DNA from: Pseudoalteromonas sp. BSi20652
GTDB taxonomy: Bacteria; Pseudomonadota; Gammaproteobacteria; Enterobacterales; Alteromonadaceae
Length of the DNA stretch: 64,000 bases
Direction: 5' to 3'
NCBI RefSeq assembly: GCF_000239855.1
Contig: NZ_BADT01000169.1
Span: 1-64,000 of the forward strand
The translations under genes were made by a program, and so were the position numbers. Positions 1-9,172 of this stretch are shown here, piece by piece (position 1 is the first letter of the stretch; every line of letters starts with the position of its first letter). The notes beneath the pieces were generated by a model, which saw nothing but the letters and a program-made list of their open reading frames with translations, ran no database searches and was not told the DNA's origin.

Positions 1-107
1 GACATCAACACATATCACGTAGGTCGGGCGAACGTAGCGATTCACGACGCTAAAATCACAACAAAACCCCTCAATAACTCAGTCGGCCAATAAACTAGCA
101 TTTGCTA

Positions 108-568
108 GGTGACTTTCTACCGCTGTGGGCACTACGACAGTACCAGGCTTCAAATTGTAGAAACCCGTTACAACAATGTGACGGTTTTTTTGCTGTCTGG
201 GATTTAGTAAATAGCCAAGAGCCCAAACCGCACTCAGCAGTGAAACAAAACAGCTCGAAGGCGAGCCCCACGGAAGGCCGCCCCGACACAAAGATAGTGT
301 AGCATTTCACTGTGACTCTCTACGGCTGTGGGCACTACGACATTACCAGGCTTCAAATTAAAGAAACCCGTTACAGCAATGTGACGGGTTTTTTTGCTGT
401 CTAGGATTTAATAAATAGCCAAGAGCCCAAACCGCACTCAGTAGTGAAACAAAACTGCTCGAAGGCGAGCACTGCGGAAGGCCACCCCGACACAATGATA
501 GTGCAGCATTTCACTGTGACTCTTTACCGCTGTGGGCACTACGACATTACCAGACTTCAAATTGTAGA
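108..568. repeat. 2.3 tandem copies of a ~203 bp unit, possibly decayed 5S rRNA plus terminator
   Basis: Copies start near 109, 312 and 516 (offsets 203 and 204); the third stops after about 50 bases. Units 1 and 2 are nearly identical. Each carries a hairpin of the AACCCGTTAC / GTGACGGGTT type with a T-run (162-192 and 364-395). From memory of Alteromonadales 5S rRNA, the repeat shares ACTCAGTAGTGAAAC (around 437-451), then a stretch resembling the 5S 3' half, then a terminator with the ACAGCAATGT loop usual after their rRNA operons. The tandem repeat is seen directly; the 5S origin is inference. Short reading frames in it (79-310) look spurious. Confidence 0.8.
364..395 (+). terminator. Rho-independent terminator in repeat unit 2
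   Basis: AACCCGTTAC and GTGACGGGTT pair (one G-T) around an AGCAAT loop, followed by seven T. The same hairpin occurs in unit 1 at 162-192. Confidence 0.75.
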
Positions 569-598
569 GCGTCAGAATCTAACGATTCGGGCTTTTTT
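567..598 (+). terminator. Terminator-like hairpin after the third repeat copy
   Basis: AGC..GAATC and GATTC..GCT form an interrupted stem around a TAAC loop, followed by TTTTTT. It replaces the hairpin of the first two repeat units. Confidence 0.5.
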
Positions 599-1022
599 AC
601 GTCTGCTGAAAAGTGAAATATGAGTGGATTACTAGCATATCGCATTATAATTTAGCTCAATTACATCCTACAAAAGACTCACATTAATCACTCAATCTTG
701 CTGAATGAGATAAATTAAGAATCAGTTTGATCCCCTACTTAGTTGATAAGTATTTATATAAATATAATTAAGATTTATCTCTGCAATACTCATGGGATTG
801 AGTTACAAATAGTGTTACCTAGATACTTAATGCTCTTGTAGAACACATATATTGTGCCAACATGTAATTCATTGGCTATAATGATACATCTTAGGTAGCG
901 GTAAGAGCGCTACTTAAAATAATTAAATAATTAATTATCCGAACTGGTAAATTATTTCCTTGTTAGCATAATTAATCTTCATTGTACTTTGCCTAATCCA
1001 ACAAAGGGTTTAATTTTCTCTA
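599..1022. other. Intergenic region, no gene seen
   Basis: AT-rich stretch between the repeats and the porin gene. It presumably holds the porin promoter, but no promoter stands out and no open frame with a ribosome binding site was found. Confidence 0.5.
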
Positions 1023-2216
1023 ATGCGATATAAAATATCTTTGTGCTTACTATTGACCACAATGCTTACTCATTTTTCTGCTTTTTCTAATGATTTAGAA
1101 TTCTCTGGTTATGCTCGAGTTATCGGTGGCTACTTAGACGAAAAAAATGTTGAATTTAAGGGATATGAAGACAGTATTAAATTTTCCCCATCTAGTTTAA
1201 TTGGGTTGCAAGGCGAGTATCAGTTTGATGATAAGTGGTCTGCAACAGCCCAAGTTTTGCTAAGAAGCAATAACACAACAGCCTCCGATAACTCTGGCCT
1301 AGAGTGGTTATATTTAACATATACGCCAACAGATAATATTCAGATTAAACTCGGAAAATTACGCACACCTTTTTTTACTATGAGTGACTTTTCGGATGTT
1401 GGTTTTGCGTACCCATGGATCAATCCACCCCAACAAGTCTACGATACTTATTTATTTAAAACATTTAATGGCATAGATGCTGTTTATAAATTTGGAGCAG
1501 AAAATTTTGATGTGAGCTTTGAAGGTTACTATGGTGAAGAGTCGGGTGATATAGGGATTGGCGCCTTAAGAACGGGCTTTGAAGTTGATAACCTTTTAGG
1601 ATTCATTGGTAAGATTAATATTGAAAACTTAGAATTTAGAGTTTCCCGGTATAATGGAAATATCAAGCTTGATATTGATGAGATAAGACAGCTAGAAAAT
1701 GTGCTTAATAGCCTTAATTTTACAAAAAGCGCCAGCTCGGTAAAAACAAAAGGTAGAGCACATGCAGACCAATTTGGCGTAATTTACGACAATTTAGATT
1801 ATTTTTTTAGAGGTGAATGGATCCGCATAAAAACTGATTTAGGAATAGTGCCTATAATTCAAAGCTATTATTTAACTGCCGGTGTTAATTATGCCCCTTT
1901 TACTTACCACTTAACATTTGCTGATAGTGACGTAGAAACTCGTTCCGCTGAGAATGAAATACCGTTAGGCATTAATAGCGACTTAGATCAACTTGCATAT
2001 GGGTACAACCGCATTTTTGATGAATCTACGCCTGATTCAATTAAGAGTTGGACAGTTGGTGTACGCTGGGATGTGTTGCCAAACCTAGCTTTAAAAGCTG
2101 AGTTTTCGACACTCGAAGGTGACAATGTAAAAGACTCGTTTTTTGTTATCCCTGATGACTCTGATTTTGATAAGAAAACGAATCTTTATCTTATTGGTTT
2201 GGATTGGGTATTTTAA
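1023..2216 (+). CDS. Putative outer-membrane porin (beta-barrel)
   Basis: Protein of 397 residues with an N-terminal signal peptide (about residues 1-22, ending near SAFSND) and alternating short hydrophobic strands typical of a beta-barrel. The C-terminus (GLDWVF) ends in an aromatic residue, the usual outer-membrane insertion signal. The LEFSGYARVIGGYLDE start and the LKLGKLRTPFF-like stretch resemble porins of marine gammaproteobacteria; the substrate cannot be told. The stop overlaps the next start by one base (TAATG), so the two are probably translationally coupled. The pairing with a small phosphate-binding-like protein suggests a role in nutrient uptake or sensing, but that is inference. 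The ribosome binding site is weak (AAGGG about 14 bases upstream). Confidence 0.7.
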   Translation: MRYKISLCLLLTTMLTHFSAFSNDLEFSGYARVIGGYLDEKNVEFKGYEDSIKFSPSSLIGLQGEYQFDDKWSATAQVLLRSNNTTASDNSGLEWLYLTYTPTDNIQIKLGKLRTPFFTMSDFSDVGFAYPWINPPQQVYDTYLFKTFNGIDAVYKFGAENFDVSFEGYYGEESGDIGIGALRTGFEVDNLLGFIGKINIENLEFRVSRYNGNIKLDIDEIRQLENVLNSLNFTKSASSVKTKGRAHADQFGVIYDNLDYFFRGEWIRIKTDLGIVPIIQSYYLTAGVNYAPFTYHLTFADSDVETRSAENEIPLGINSDLDQLAYGYNRIFDESTPDSIKSWTVGVRWDVLPNLALKAEFSTLEGDNVKDSFFVIPDDSDFDKKTNLYLIGLDWVF

Positions 2217-2677
2217 TGATATTTTTTAAATTTATTAATAACATTAAAAAAACAGCGTTACTTTTTGCTGTAGCTTGTAGTCTATTAGGTTTTAGTCTTT
2301 CAGTTCATGCAGAGAATACAAATCCCTCGAACGTTATTATTGTAGTAAATACAACAGACAAAAACTTATCCTTTAGTAAGCAACAAATTCGCCATATTTA
2401 TATGGGCGGGGCTATGAGCAGACAATTTAAAGCTGTTAACCTATTTGTTGGCAATCCACTAAGAATAAATTTTAACACTAGGATGGTGGGCCTTACTGAA
2501 TCTAGGATACAAGCTTATTGGGCCCAAATGCGATTCACTGGGCGCAGCAAACCACCTATTGAATTTGAGACTACAGAAGAGGTTATAGAATACTTACTAA
2601 CCGTCGAGGATTCAGTAGCTTACCTTCCTACAGGGATCACTATACCTAAAGAGCTCACCATCATTGCACTAAATTAA
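2216..2677 (+). CDS. Small periplasmic PstS-like substrate-binding protein
   Basis: About 153 residues. The ATG at 2216 is chosen because it overlaps the porin stop (TAATG); an upstream TTG at 2204 is less likely. Residues 1-32 form a signal peptide with a clear AFAVACSLLGF-type core and a VHA-E cleavage site. The rest, with IIVVNTTDKNLSFSKQQIRHIYMGG and a late SVAYLPTG, matches the short phosphate ABC transporter substrate-binding-like proteins that are common next to porins and c-di-GMP genes in Alteromonadales. It is half the length of true PstS and no transporter genes are nearby, so uptake is doubtful and a sensing role is possible. Confidence 0.65.
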   Translation: MIFFKFINNIKKTALLFAVACSLLGFSLSVHAENTNPSNVIIVVNTTDKNLSFSKQQIRHIYMGGAMSRQFKAVNLFVGNPLRINFNTRMVGLTESRIQAYWAQMRFTGRSKPPIEFETTEEVIEYLLTVEDSVAYLPTGITIPKELTIIALN

Positions 2678-2718
2678 AAGTAAGCCACTTGGTTAGTGCA
2701 AGCATCAATAGCACTGAG

Positions 2719-4812
2719 TTATTTTGTAGTTATTGTTAGTTCTTTAAACAATGTTTTTGCTCGTTCAATTGCTTGAGCTAATTGTGCAATGCATACTGGC
2801 TTTGCAAAGTAATAGCCCTGCATTTCATCACTACCATGTGATACTAGGTAGTTAGCTTGATCGGTTGTTTCAATCCCTTCACTACATATTTTTAAACCAA
2901 GGCGCTGGCCTAAATCGAGTATTGCTTGTAATACCGCAGTGTCTTTTGCTGAGCTCGCATATTGATTAACAAACATTCGATCTATCTTTAATGTATCAAT
3001 TTCAATTTTAGTAAGGTAACTCAATGAAGAGTAACCAGTGCCAAAGTCATCTAATGCAATTGAGCCTCCCATAGCTTTAATTTGACTAAAAAATTGGTTA
3101 GCGTTTTCAAAATTTTCTAAATAGCTTGATTCTGTTATTTCAAACTGAATATTTGAAATATCAACGCTATGTTCAAGTAGTTTACTTTTTACAGTATGAA
3201 TGAAGTTATGATCTTTTAAGTCATGGCTCGAAAGGTTCATGGAGACGAGTACATTATTCCCCATAAGTTGTTTTAGCATTTGCATATCTTTAAATACTTG
3301 TGTGATAACCCATTGGGTAATGGCTTTTATTTTACCTGCTTGTTCCGCTATAGGTATAAACTCACCAGGAGAAACAAAGCCTAGCTCTTTGCTTTGCCAT
3401 CTTATTAAGGCCTCTAAGCCTTGAGCTTCGCCCGTATTCGACATTTTAAGCTGATAAAATAACTCAAATTCATTTTTCGATATTGCGTGAGATATTAAGT
3501 TAGCGACTTGCGCTTTTCGTTTGTTATCTTCAAGCATTTTATGGTGGAATATTGTATATGCGCCTTTGCCTTTTTCTTTTGATGTGTACATTGCAATATC
3601 GGCATTACTAATAAATGTATTTATATCAAATTCAGCTCCTTTGGCACTCGCTATACCAATACTAATACCTGCAGGTACGTTCCATTCGTTTATAGTGAAT
3701 GGCTCTTTCATACCTTCAATGATACTTTCGGCAATATCTATAACAATAGATTGCTCAGTGATATTAGGTAGCATAATTAAAAACTCATCACCGCCTAACC
3801 GTGCAATTATGTCGTTACTACGCAGATAACTTTTTACTTTTTTGGCCACAGCTTGTAAAAGCATATCTCCGGTTTCATGGCCTAGGGTATCGTTAACACC
3901 CTTAAAGCTATCAACATCAAAGAACATAATCGCAACGTCTTGGTCGTTACTTTTACTACTAGCTAACTCGAGTTTGAGTAGATCCATAAAAAACATACGA
4001 TTAGGTAAACCCGTTAATATATCGTAGTTGGCGAGGCGCTCCATTGAATGCGTTTGTACTAAAAGTTGTGCGGTGTGTTTATGATTGGTTTGAATTTGGG
4101 AGTCAATTGTTTGTAGTAATGCATTAATGTCGTTACCAAGTTGAGATACTTCATCATGACCAGTTACTTGATATTGAAGCTTATAATTTGTTGATTTTTC
4201 TACTTTCTGCGTGAATTTTGAGAGTTTTAAAAGTGGGCTTAATAAGCGCTGATATATCCAAAATGAAATAATAATGGTGAGTGCAATAATTAAAACAACA
4301 AATGGAGCCGCACTATAAAAAAGGCTAACTTTACTTTCATCCAATGGCTTTTTAAAGTCTTGTACAATGAGCAAATATCCAATAGGAAACTGTTCTTCCC
4401 CAATTGCCTTTAAGGCCACTAGTCCTTCATTAGTTATTGTAACCGCGTAAGGTAAATCTTTTGGTTGAATGCTTACGAGTTCAGGTTTGAAGTTCTCAAG
4501 ATATAAATAGTTAGGGTGCACGTATGACTGAATTAACTGCCAGTTAGCATCAAATACATTAACAAACTTAATATGTTCGTATCGATCAAAGCCGAGCAAT
4601 TCGGTGGTTATGGAGAACAAGTCAACTTGCTCAGACATAACGCGTAATAAACTATCGGAAATGTTTGAAGACATTGCATCTAAGTTTTGCTTAACAGATT
4701 GACGGTATAGATCCTCATGCTCATTAATCGCGAGGAAAAAAACTAAATTTGCGCTAAATATAATTAAAACTGTTGTTATTATAATAAATTTATACCGAAT
4801 ACTATGAAGCAT
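2719..4812 (-). CDS. Membrane GGDEF-EAL protein (c-di-GMP synthesis/breakdown)
   Basis: 697 residues. Order: transmembrane segment (about 8-30), periplasmic sensor region (about 30-165), second transmembrane segment (about 168-190), HAMP-like linker, GGDEF domain and EAL domain. The GGDEF motif is intact (ARLGGDEFLIML), as are EAL (LEALIRW), the DDFGTGYSSL loop and KIDRMFV, so both diguanylate cyclase and phosphodiesterase activity are possible; which one dominates cannot be read from sequence. It converges on the porin/binding-protein pair with a 41-base gap. A sensor pairing with the small binding protein is plausible but is inference. AAGGG lies about 10 bases before the ATG. Confidence 0.92.
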   Translation of the reverse strand: MLHSIRYKFIIITTVLIIFSANLVFFLAINEHEDLYRQSVKQNLDAMSSNISDSLLRVMSEQVDLFSITTELLGFDRYEHIKFVNVFDANWQLIQSYVHPNYLYLENFKPELVSIQPKDLPYAVTITNEGLVALKAIGEEQFPIGYLLIVQDFKKPLDESKVSLFYSAAPFVVLIIALTIIISFWIYQRLLSPLLKLSKFTQKVEKSTNYKLQYQVTGHDEVSQLGNDINALLQTIDSQIQTNHKHTAQLLVQTHSMERLANYDILTGLPNRMFFMDLLKLELASSKSNDQDVAIMFFDVDSFKGVNDTLGHETGDMLLQAVAKKVKSYLRSNDIIARLGGDEFLIMLPNITEQSIVIDIAESIIEGMKEPFTINEWNVPAGISIGIASAKGAEFDINTFISNADIAMYTSKEKGKGAYTIFHHKMLEDNKRKAQVANLISHAISKNEFELFYQLKMSNTGEAQGLEALIRWQSKELGFVSPGEFIPIAEQAGKIKAITQWVITQVFKDMQMLKQLMGNNVLVSMNLSSHDLKDHNFIHTVKSKLLEHSVDISNIQFEITESSYLENFENANQFFSQIKAMGGSIALDDFGTGYSSLSYLTKIEIDTLKIDRMFVNQYASSAKDTAVLQAILDLGQRLGLKICSEGIETTDQANYLVSHGSDEMQGYYFAKPVCIAQLAQAIERAKTLFKELTITTK

Positions 4813-5071
4813 TAAATTTAACCCTTAACCGTCATTTAATTATGTTTTAATCATTATTGTGTAATCAGGCAATCCATAATTGCAAAAAAGCTACTTACTT
4901 CGCCCTTTGTAGCACTAAAAGTATAACATTAAGAAGGCTTTTAAATTCACATACTAAATATAGCTGTTTATTTAATTTTGTACTGACTTACTTTGTTGCA
5001 ATTTCATTCTTGGTTTAATAAGTGACCTGTGTAAAACTACCTAGGTTAATTTAGTAAATCAGGTGACATGA

Positions 5072-6004
5072 ATGTCGAATATTAAAGCTTGGAAACTTAT
5101 AAGCCTGTTTTGTTTGTTCGCAGTGCTTATGGGTTGTCAATCTAAAGAAGAGCAGCTGCAACAAACAATTCAAGAGTCTATTAAAAAGGTAGATACGGAG
5201 CTGTCACAGCTTGGTACTGCGCTTGATAATGGGAATGTGCGCAATGCTGTATTACTTAAAGAATATGGCGAGCTCCTTAAAAAACAACAACCAGAGCTTA
5301 CAAAAGTTGTTGATGTAATTACCCTTGATGCAACGCGCCAAGGTGCACTTTATAGTGGTTTAACACAGCGACTTAAAGATATTAAAGGAACTTACTTAAT
5401 TCCTCCTTATGAAGATACGCTACATAGCATTGATTTGTTGAGTGATGCATCTAAACCTGCGCTATTTTCTGATGCGCTAACCGATCCTATTAATATGCTA
5501 GCTGATATGTCCAAAGGCACTTTGGCGCGTGTAGGCGCAATTAGTAAGCAAGCTGAAGGTGAGGGTGTTGGTAACCAAATGGTTGGTAACCCTAACTATG
5601 GTAATTGGCAAACAAATAGTAACGGTATTAGCTTTTGGCAATGGTACGGCATGTACCGTATTTTAGGCGATGTATTTGACCGTGTTGAATATGGTAGTTG
5701 GAGCAAGCGCCGAAAGTATAGTTATTACAATGACTATGGCCGTTCGCGTTATTCAAGCCCTAAGCAAATTAAAACCCAAAGCGCGCTAGAAACACGCACG
5801 CGCCAAACATACCAACGCCAAGGTAAGCAGTTTACAAGCCCTTATGCGAGTAAAAAAACAGGTGCATCCGGTTTAAGCCGTAGTAGTTATACGCCACCAA
5901 AAAGCCGCAGTAGTTATTCTCGTTCGAGCAGTTATAGCAATAGCTCAGGATCGGTGCGTGATAGCGGTAGCAGAACCTCTCGTGGCGTGAGCCGTGGTAA
6001 GTAA
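5072..6004 (+). CDS. Putative lipoprotein, first gene of the PspA-family operon
   Basis: 310 residues. A lipoprotein signal peptide ends in the lipobox LMGC (Cys about residue 22). The next ~150 residues are helical and charged (QLQQTIQESIKKVDTELSQ), the middle contains a WYGMYRILGDVFDRV segment, and the last ~80 residues are low-complexity Ser/Arg/Tyr repeats ending SRGVSRGK, perhaps binding an anionic surface such as peptidoglycan or lipopolysaccharide. I do not recognise a named family. It lies 26 bases before the DUF350 gene on the same strand. A short palindrome, GACATGAATGTC (5065-5076), overlaps the start codon and resembles the operator-like sites at 8662-8714. Confidence 0.7.
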   Translation: MSNIKAWKLISLFCLFAVLMGCQSKEEQLQQTIQESIKKVDTELSQLGTALDNGNVRNAVLLKEYGELLKKQQPELTKVVDVITLDATRQGALYSGLTQRLKDIKGTYLIPPYEDTLHSIDLLSDASKPALFSDALTDPINMLADMSKGTLARVGAISKQAEGEGVGNQMVGNPNYGNWQTNSNGISFWQWYGMYRILGDVFDRVEYGSWSKRRKYSYYNDYGRSRYSSPKQIKTQSALETRTRQTYQRQGKQFTSPYASKKTGASGLSRSSYTPPKSRSSYSRSSSYSNSSGSVRDSGSRTSRGVSRGK

Positions 6005-6030
6005 AAGAATAAAGTTGGAGTTAGAATAAT

Positions 6031-6930
6031 ATGTATGAATTTAATGGAATAACTATGTGGTCGCTACAAGCATTGGCGATTGATTTTGCAATTATTGTTT
6101 TATTATTTGTAAGCCTAAAATATATAAAAGGCTGGGTTTCAAACTTACACGCAAATGATGAAATAACAGAGCGTGATAACTTTGCTTTTGGTATCAGCTT
6201 TGCCGCTGGTTTAGTGGCACTGGCGATTGTATTAACAGGTGTAAGTAGTGGTGCTTTTGCTGCAACACTGCAACAAGAAGCACTGCAAATGTTAGCTTAC
6301 GGCGCATTAGCAATTGTACTTATTAAGTTAGGTCACTTTTTTCAAGATAAAGTAGCACTTCGTAAAGTAAGCCTGCACGACGAAATAGTTAAAGGTAACG
6401 TTACAGCTTCAATAATTGATTTTGGTCATGTTGTTAGCGTTGCAATAGTTATTCGCTCAGCACTTTTATGGGTGGCTACTGATGGCTGGCATGGTCTTCC
6501 AATTGTAATTGCTGCCTTTATTATAGGTAGTGTTGTATTACTACTTGTTAGCCAATACCGAGTGCAGTTATTTAAGCGTACAAACAAAAGTGGCGACTGC
6601 CTACAACAAGCAATTGTTGATGGTAATTTAGCTGTGGGTATTCGTTACGCTGGATTTTTAATAGGTAGTGCATTAGCTATTACAGCGGCAACAGGTGTTG
6701 CACCGTATGCTGCTGATAACATTAATGCGAGTTTACTATACTGGGCTATTAGCGCAGTAGTGAGCCTTGTCGCATTTATTATTTTGCACTTAGTAACAAT
6801 TAAAATAATTTTATCTGGTTGCGATATTTCCGATGAAGTTAATCGTCAAAAAAATGTAGGTGTAGCGACCATTTCTGCAGCCGTATCATTTGCTGTAGGT
6901 ATCACTATGGCAACCTTGCTAGGCGCATAA
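6031..6930 (+). CDS. DUF350 membrane protein (double YjfL-like)
   Basis: 299 residues, strongly hydrophobic, about eight membrane segments. E. coli YjfL is about 130 residues; this protein looks like a tandem doubling of that unit, with each half carrying a charged loop after a long helix (for example SLHDEIVKGN near 115 and CDISDEVNRQK near 270). DUF350 proteins are inner-membrane proteins of unknown activity that recur with PspA homologues and spermidine synthase-like proteins. The gene sits 26 bases after the lipoprotein gene and 3 bases before the next gene, so one operon is very likely. Confidence 0.8.
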   Translation: MYEFNGITMWSLQALAIDFAIIVLLFVSLKYIKGWVSNLHANDEITERDNFAFGISFAAGLVALAIVLTGVSSGAFAATLQQEALQMLAYGALAIVLIKLGHFFQDKVALRKVSLHDEIVKGNVTASIIDFGHVVSVAIVIRSALLWVATDGWHGLPIVIAAFIIGSVVLLLVSQYRVQLFKRTNKSGDCLQQAIVDGNLAVGIRYAGFLIGSALAITAATGVAPYAADNINASLLYWAISAVVSLVAFIILHLVTIKIILSGCDISDEVNRQKNVGVATISAAVSFAVGITMATLLGA

Positions 6931-6933
6931 TCA

Positions 6934-8655
6934 GTGTCATCAATCAACACTCCCCCAAGTAAGTCTCGTTTACTTGGGCACGATATTTTACTAATAACTG
7001 TTATGGCCGTGCTTGCTGGGTGCGGCCTTATTTATGAATACTTACTGTCTCATTATGCGGGCCGTGTACTTGGCTCAGTAGAAAGCGCTATTTACGCCAT
7101 GATCGGTACTATGATTGTAGCAATGGGCTTAGGCGCTTTTTTAGCGCGTTGGTTTAAAGATGCATTTACCGCTTTTGCTTGGCTAGAAAGCATTATTGCT
7201 TTGGTTGGCATGGGCTGCATTTTAGCGATAGCGGGTGTAATAGCTGTAAGTTATTCTCTTCCTCATTTATTTTCGAGCATTTTTAATTTACCCCCAGATG
7301 TTGTACTTAATGGTTACGTATTTCAAAAGCTACAAGAGTGGTCACGTTTTCTACCCTATGTTTTTGGTTTAATACTGGGCTTATTTATTGGTATGGAAAT
7401 ACCGCTTATAGCGCGCATTCGTCAGCACGTTTATGGCCGTTTTTTAGAAAACAACGCAGGGACTATTTATGGTGCCGATTATATTGGTGCTGGTATTGGC
7501 GCCGCCATTTGGGTAAGTATCATGCTCTCAATGCCTATAATGCAAGCTGCGGCGTGGACGGCGTTATTTAACATCATCGCAGGGCTCGCGTTTTTATGGC
7601 GTTACCATGCCCATGTGCGCTTTGCTAAGGCACTTTTAGTTTGCCATATAGTGCTGTTGGTATTATTTGGCTTTATTTTAGTATTTGGCAGTAGCTGGAT
7701 GAACAGTCTAAGTAATGTTTTATATAAAGATAAAGTAATTTATTCGCAAGCAACCAAATACCAGCACGTAGTTTTAACCGAAAGGCTAAGTAAAAACCAA
7801 CCTCAGCCAATTACCGATTTATATTTAAATGGTCGTTTACAGTTCTCAAGTATTGATGAGCAAATATATCATTCAATGCTGGTTTACCCTGCAATGCTTG
7901 CCTCTAACAGACACGACCGTGTATTAATAATTGGGGGTGGTGACGGACTAGCACTTAGAGATGTTTTAAAATGGCCTGTGAGTGAAGTAACGCTAATAGA
8001 TTTAGACGCGCAACTACTCAATTTATTTGGTCATAAAGACGGTGACTTTACACCACCAGATGATATTAGTAAGCGACTAGTTACCCTTAACAACGATGCG
8101 ATGGCAGATCCCCGAGCCAACATAATTGTGGGTGATGCATTTTTAGAAGTTGAAAAGCTGCTTGACCAATCTAAGCAGTTCGACACTATTTTAATTGATT
8201 TACCTGACCCTAATCATCCTGATCTAAATAAAATGTATAGTGACTACTTTTATAATCATGTACGGCAGTTATTAGCACCTGATGGGGCAATGGCGGTTCA
8301 ATCAACCTCACCTTATCACGCTAAAAAAGCGTTTTTAAGCATTGCTAAAACAGTTAAAGCGGCTGGATTTGAGTATGTTGAGCAGTATCAGCAAAACATA
8401 CCTTCGTTTGGGCAGTGGGGCTGGACTATAGCCACTAAAATGGGTCAGTCGGCCAGTGGCCGTATTAATGATGCGACGGCTATGCCTGTGCCATCAAGGT
8501 GGATTAGTAAAGAATATTTATTGGCAAGTTTTGTATTTCCTAACCACTACTTTGAACAAGTTGAAAGTATTGAGGTCAATAGGTTAGGGTCTGGTCAGCT
8601 GTATGATTACTATCGAACTGCATGGCAAATAGAAAGCGAATTGTATAAAAACTAA
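6934..8655 (+). CDS. Membrane-anchored spermidine synthase-like protein
   Basis: 573 residues, GTG start three bases after the previous stop. Residues about 15-240 contain seven or so membrane helices; residues about 270-520 are a spermidine-synthase/methyltransferase fold with the nucleotide-binding motif VLIIGGGDGLALRDVL and an acidic loop LIDLPDPNHPDLNKMYS. In true SpeE the motif before the glycine-rich loop reads YHE; here it is IYHSML, so the polyamine-contacting Glu is lost and the substrate may differ. Such proteins accompany PspA/DUF350 clusters in many proteobacteria. Activity is unproven; aminopropyl transfer to a membrane-associated acceptor is one possibility. Confidence 0.82.
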   Translation: MSSINTPPSKSRLLGHDILLITVMAVLAGCGLIYEYLLSHYAGRVLGSVESAIYAMIGTMIVAMGLGAFLARWFKDAFTAFAWLESIIALVGMGCILAIAGVIAVSYSLPHLFSSIFNLPPDVVLNGYVFQKLQEWSRFLPYVFGLILGLFIGMEIPLIARIRQHVYGRFLENNAGTIYGADYIGAGIGAAIWVSIMLSMPIMQAAAWTALFNIIAGLAFLWRYHAHVRFAKALLVCHIVLLVLFGFILVFGSSWMNSLSNVLYKDKVIYSQATKYQHVVLTERLSKNQPQPITDLYLNGRLQFSSIDEQIYHSMLVYPAMLASNRHDRVLIIGGGDGLALRDVLKWPVSEVTLIDLDAQLLNLFGHKDGDFTPPDDISKRLVTLNNDAMADPRANIIVGDAFLEVEKLLDQSKQFDTILIDLPDPNHPDLNKMYSDYFYNHVRQLLAPDGAMAVQSTSPYHAKKAFLSIAKTVKAAGFEYVEQYQQNIPSFGQWGWTIATKMGQSASGRINDATAMPVPSRWISKEYLLASFVFPNHYFEQVESIEVNRLGSGQLYDYYRTAWQIESELYKN

Positions 8656-8661
8656 CAAAAC

Positions 8662-8714
8662 ATGGTTGACATAATATGTCGACCATGAGAATCTTAACTC
8701 AGACATAATATGTC
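8662..8714. promoter_or_regulatory. Two identical palindromes, probable operator
   Basis: GACATAATATGTC occurs at 8668-8680 and again at 8702-8714, 34 bases apart (about three helical turns). The first is extended by ATGGT/ACCAT to a nearly perfect 25-base palindrome (8662-8686) that also contains a consensus -35 box, TTGACA (8666-8671). The second ends 20 bases before the yjfI ATG. The arrangement suits a dimeric regulator controlling an internal promoter; the matching -10 box is weak. The regulator is unknown. Confidence 0.65.
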
Positions 8715-8734
8715 AAACGACAAAAGGCAGAGAC

Positions 8735-9148
8735 ATGGAATTAAATGAACTTTCAATAAAATTAGCTTCTTTTGAAACTGAAGGCGCTAACTTTGAGTCT
8801 TTCTTGATTGCCAACCCAGGCGAGCAAGATGTTTTACAAGTCATTGTTGATGGAAATGATGAGCTTCCAATTTTTGTTACGCAAACGCAAGAGCAGTTAT
8901 TATGTATTAGCTACTTGTTTGACGAAGATGAAGTTAAAAGTGAATTACGCGACGAATTAAACGAAACATTATTACGTTTAAACGTGCCAATTCCACTGAG
9001 TGCATTTGCTAAAATCGATAACAAATACGCGATTTTTGGTGCACTGTCGGTAAATTCATCATTAGATGACGTTACCCACGAACTAGTGACATTAGCCGAT
9101 AACGCTATCGACGCACTAGAAGCCGTGACCTTGTATTTAAACGATTAA
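8735..9148 (+). CDS. yjfI: YjfI family protein (DUF2170)
   Basis: 137 residues, acidic, without signal peptide or membrane segment. Length and the run ELNELSIKLASFETEGANF...VDGNDELPIFVTQTQEQLL fit DUF2170, which includes E. coli YjfI and is found directly before the PspA paralogue YjfJ, as here (24-base gap). Function is unknown. AGGCAGAG lies before the ATG. Two identical palindromes precede the gene, so it may start a separately controlled transcript of the operon. Confidence 0.75.
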   Translation: MELNELSIKLASFETEGANFESFLIANPGEQDVLQVIVDGNDELPIFVTQTQEQLLCISYLFDEDEVKSELRDELNETLLRLNVPIPLSAFAKIDNKYAIFGALSVNSSLDDVTHELVTLADNAIDALEAVTLYLND

Positions 9149-9172
9149 TAGCTAGTTAGTGGAGTTAAGATT

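Noticed and set aside
79-310. Overlapping short reading frames on both strands in the first repeat
   Set aside because: They lie in the noncoding tandem repeat with terminator hairpins, have no ribosome binding sites and are not kept between repeat copies.
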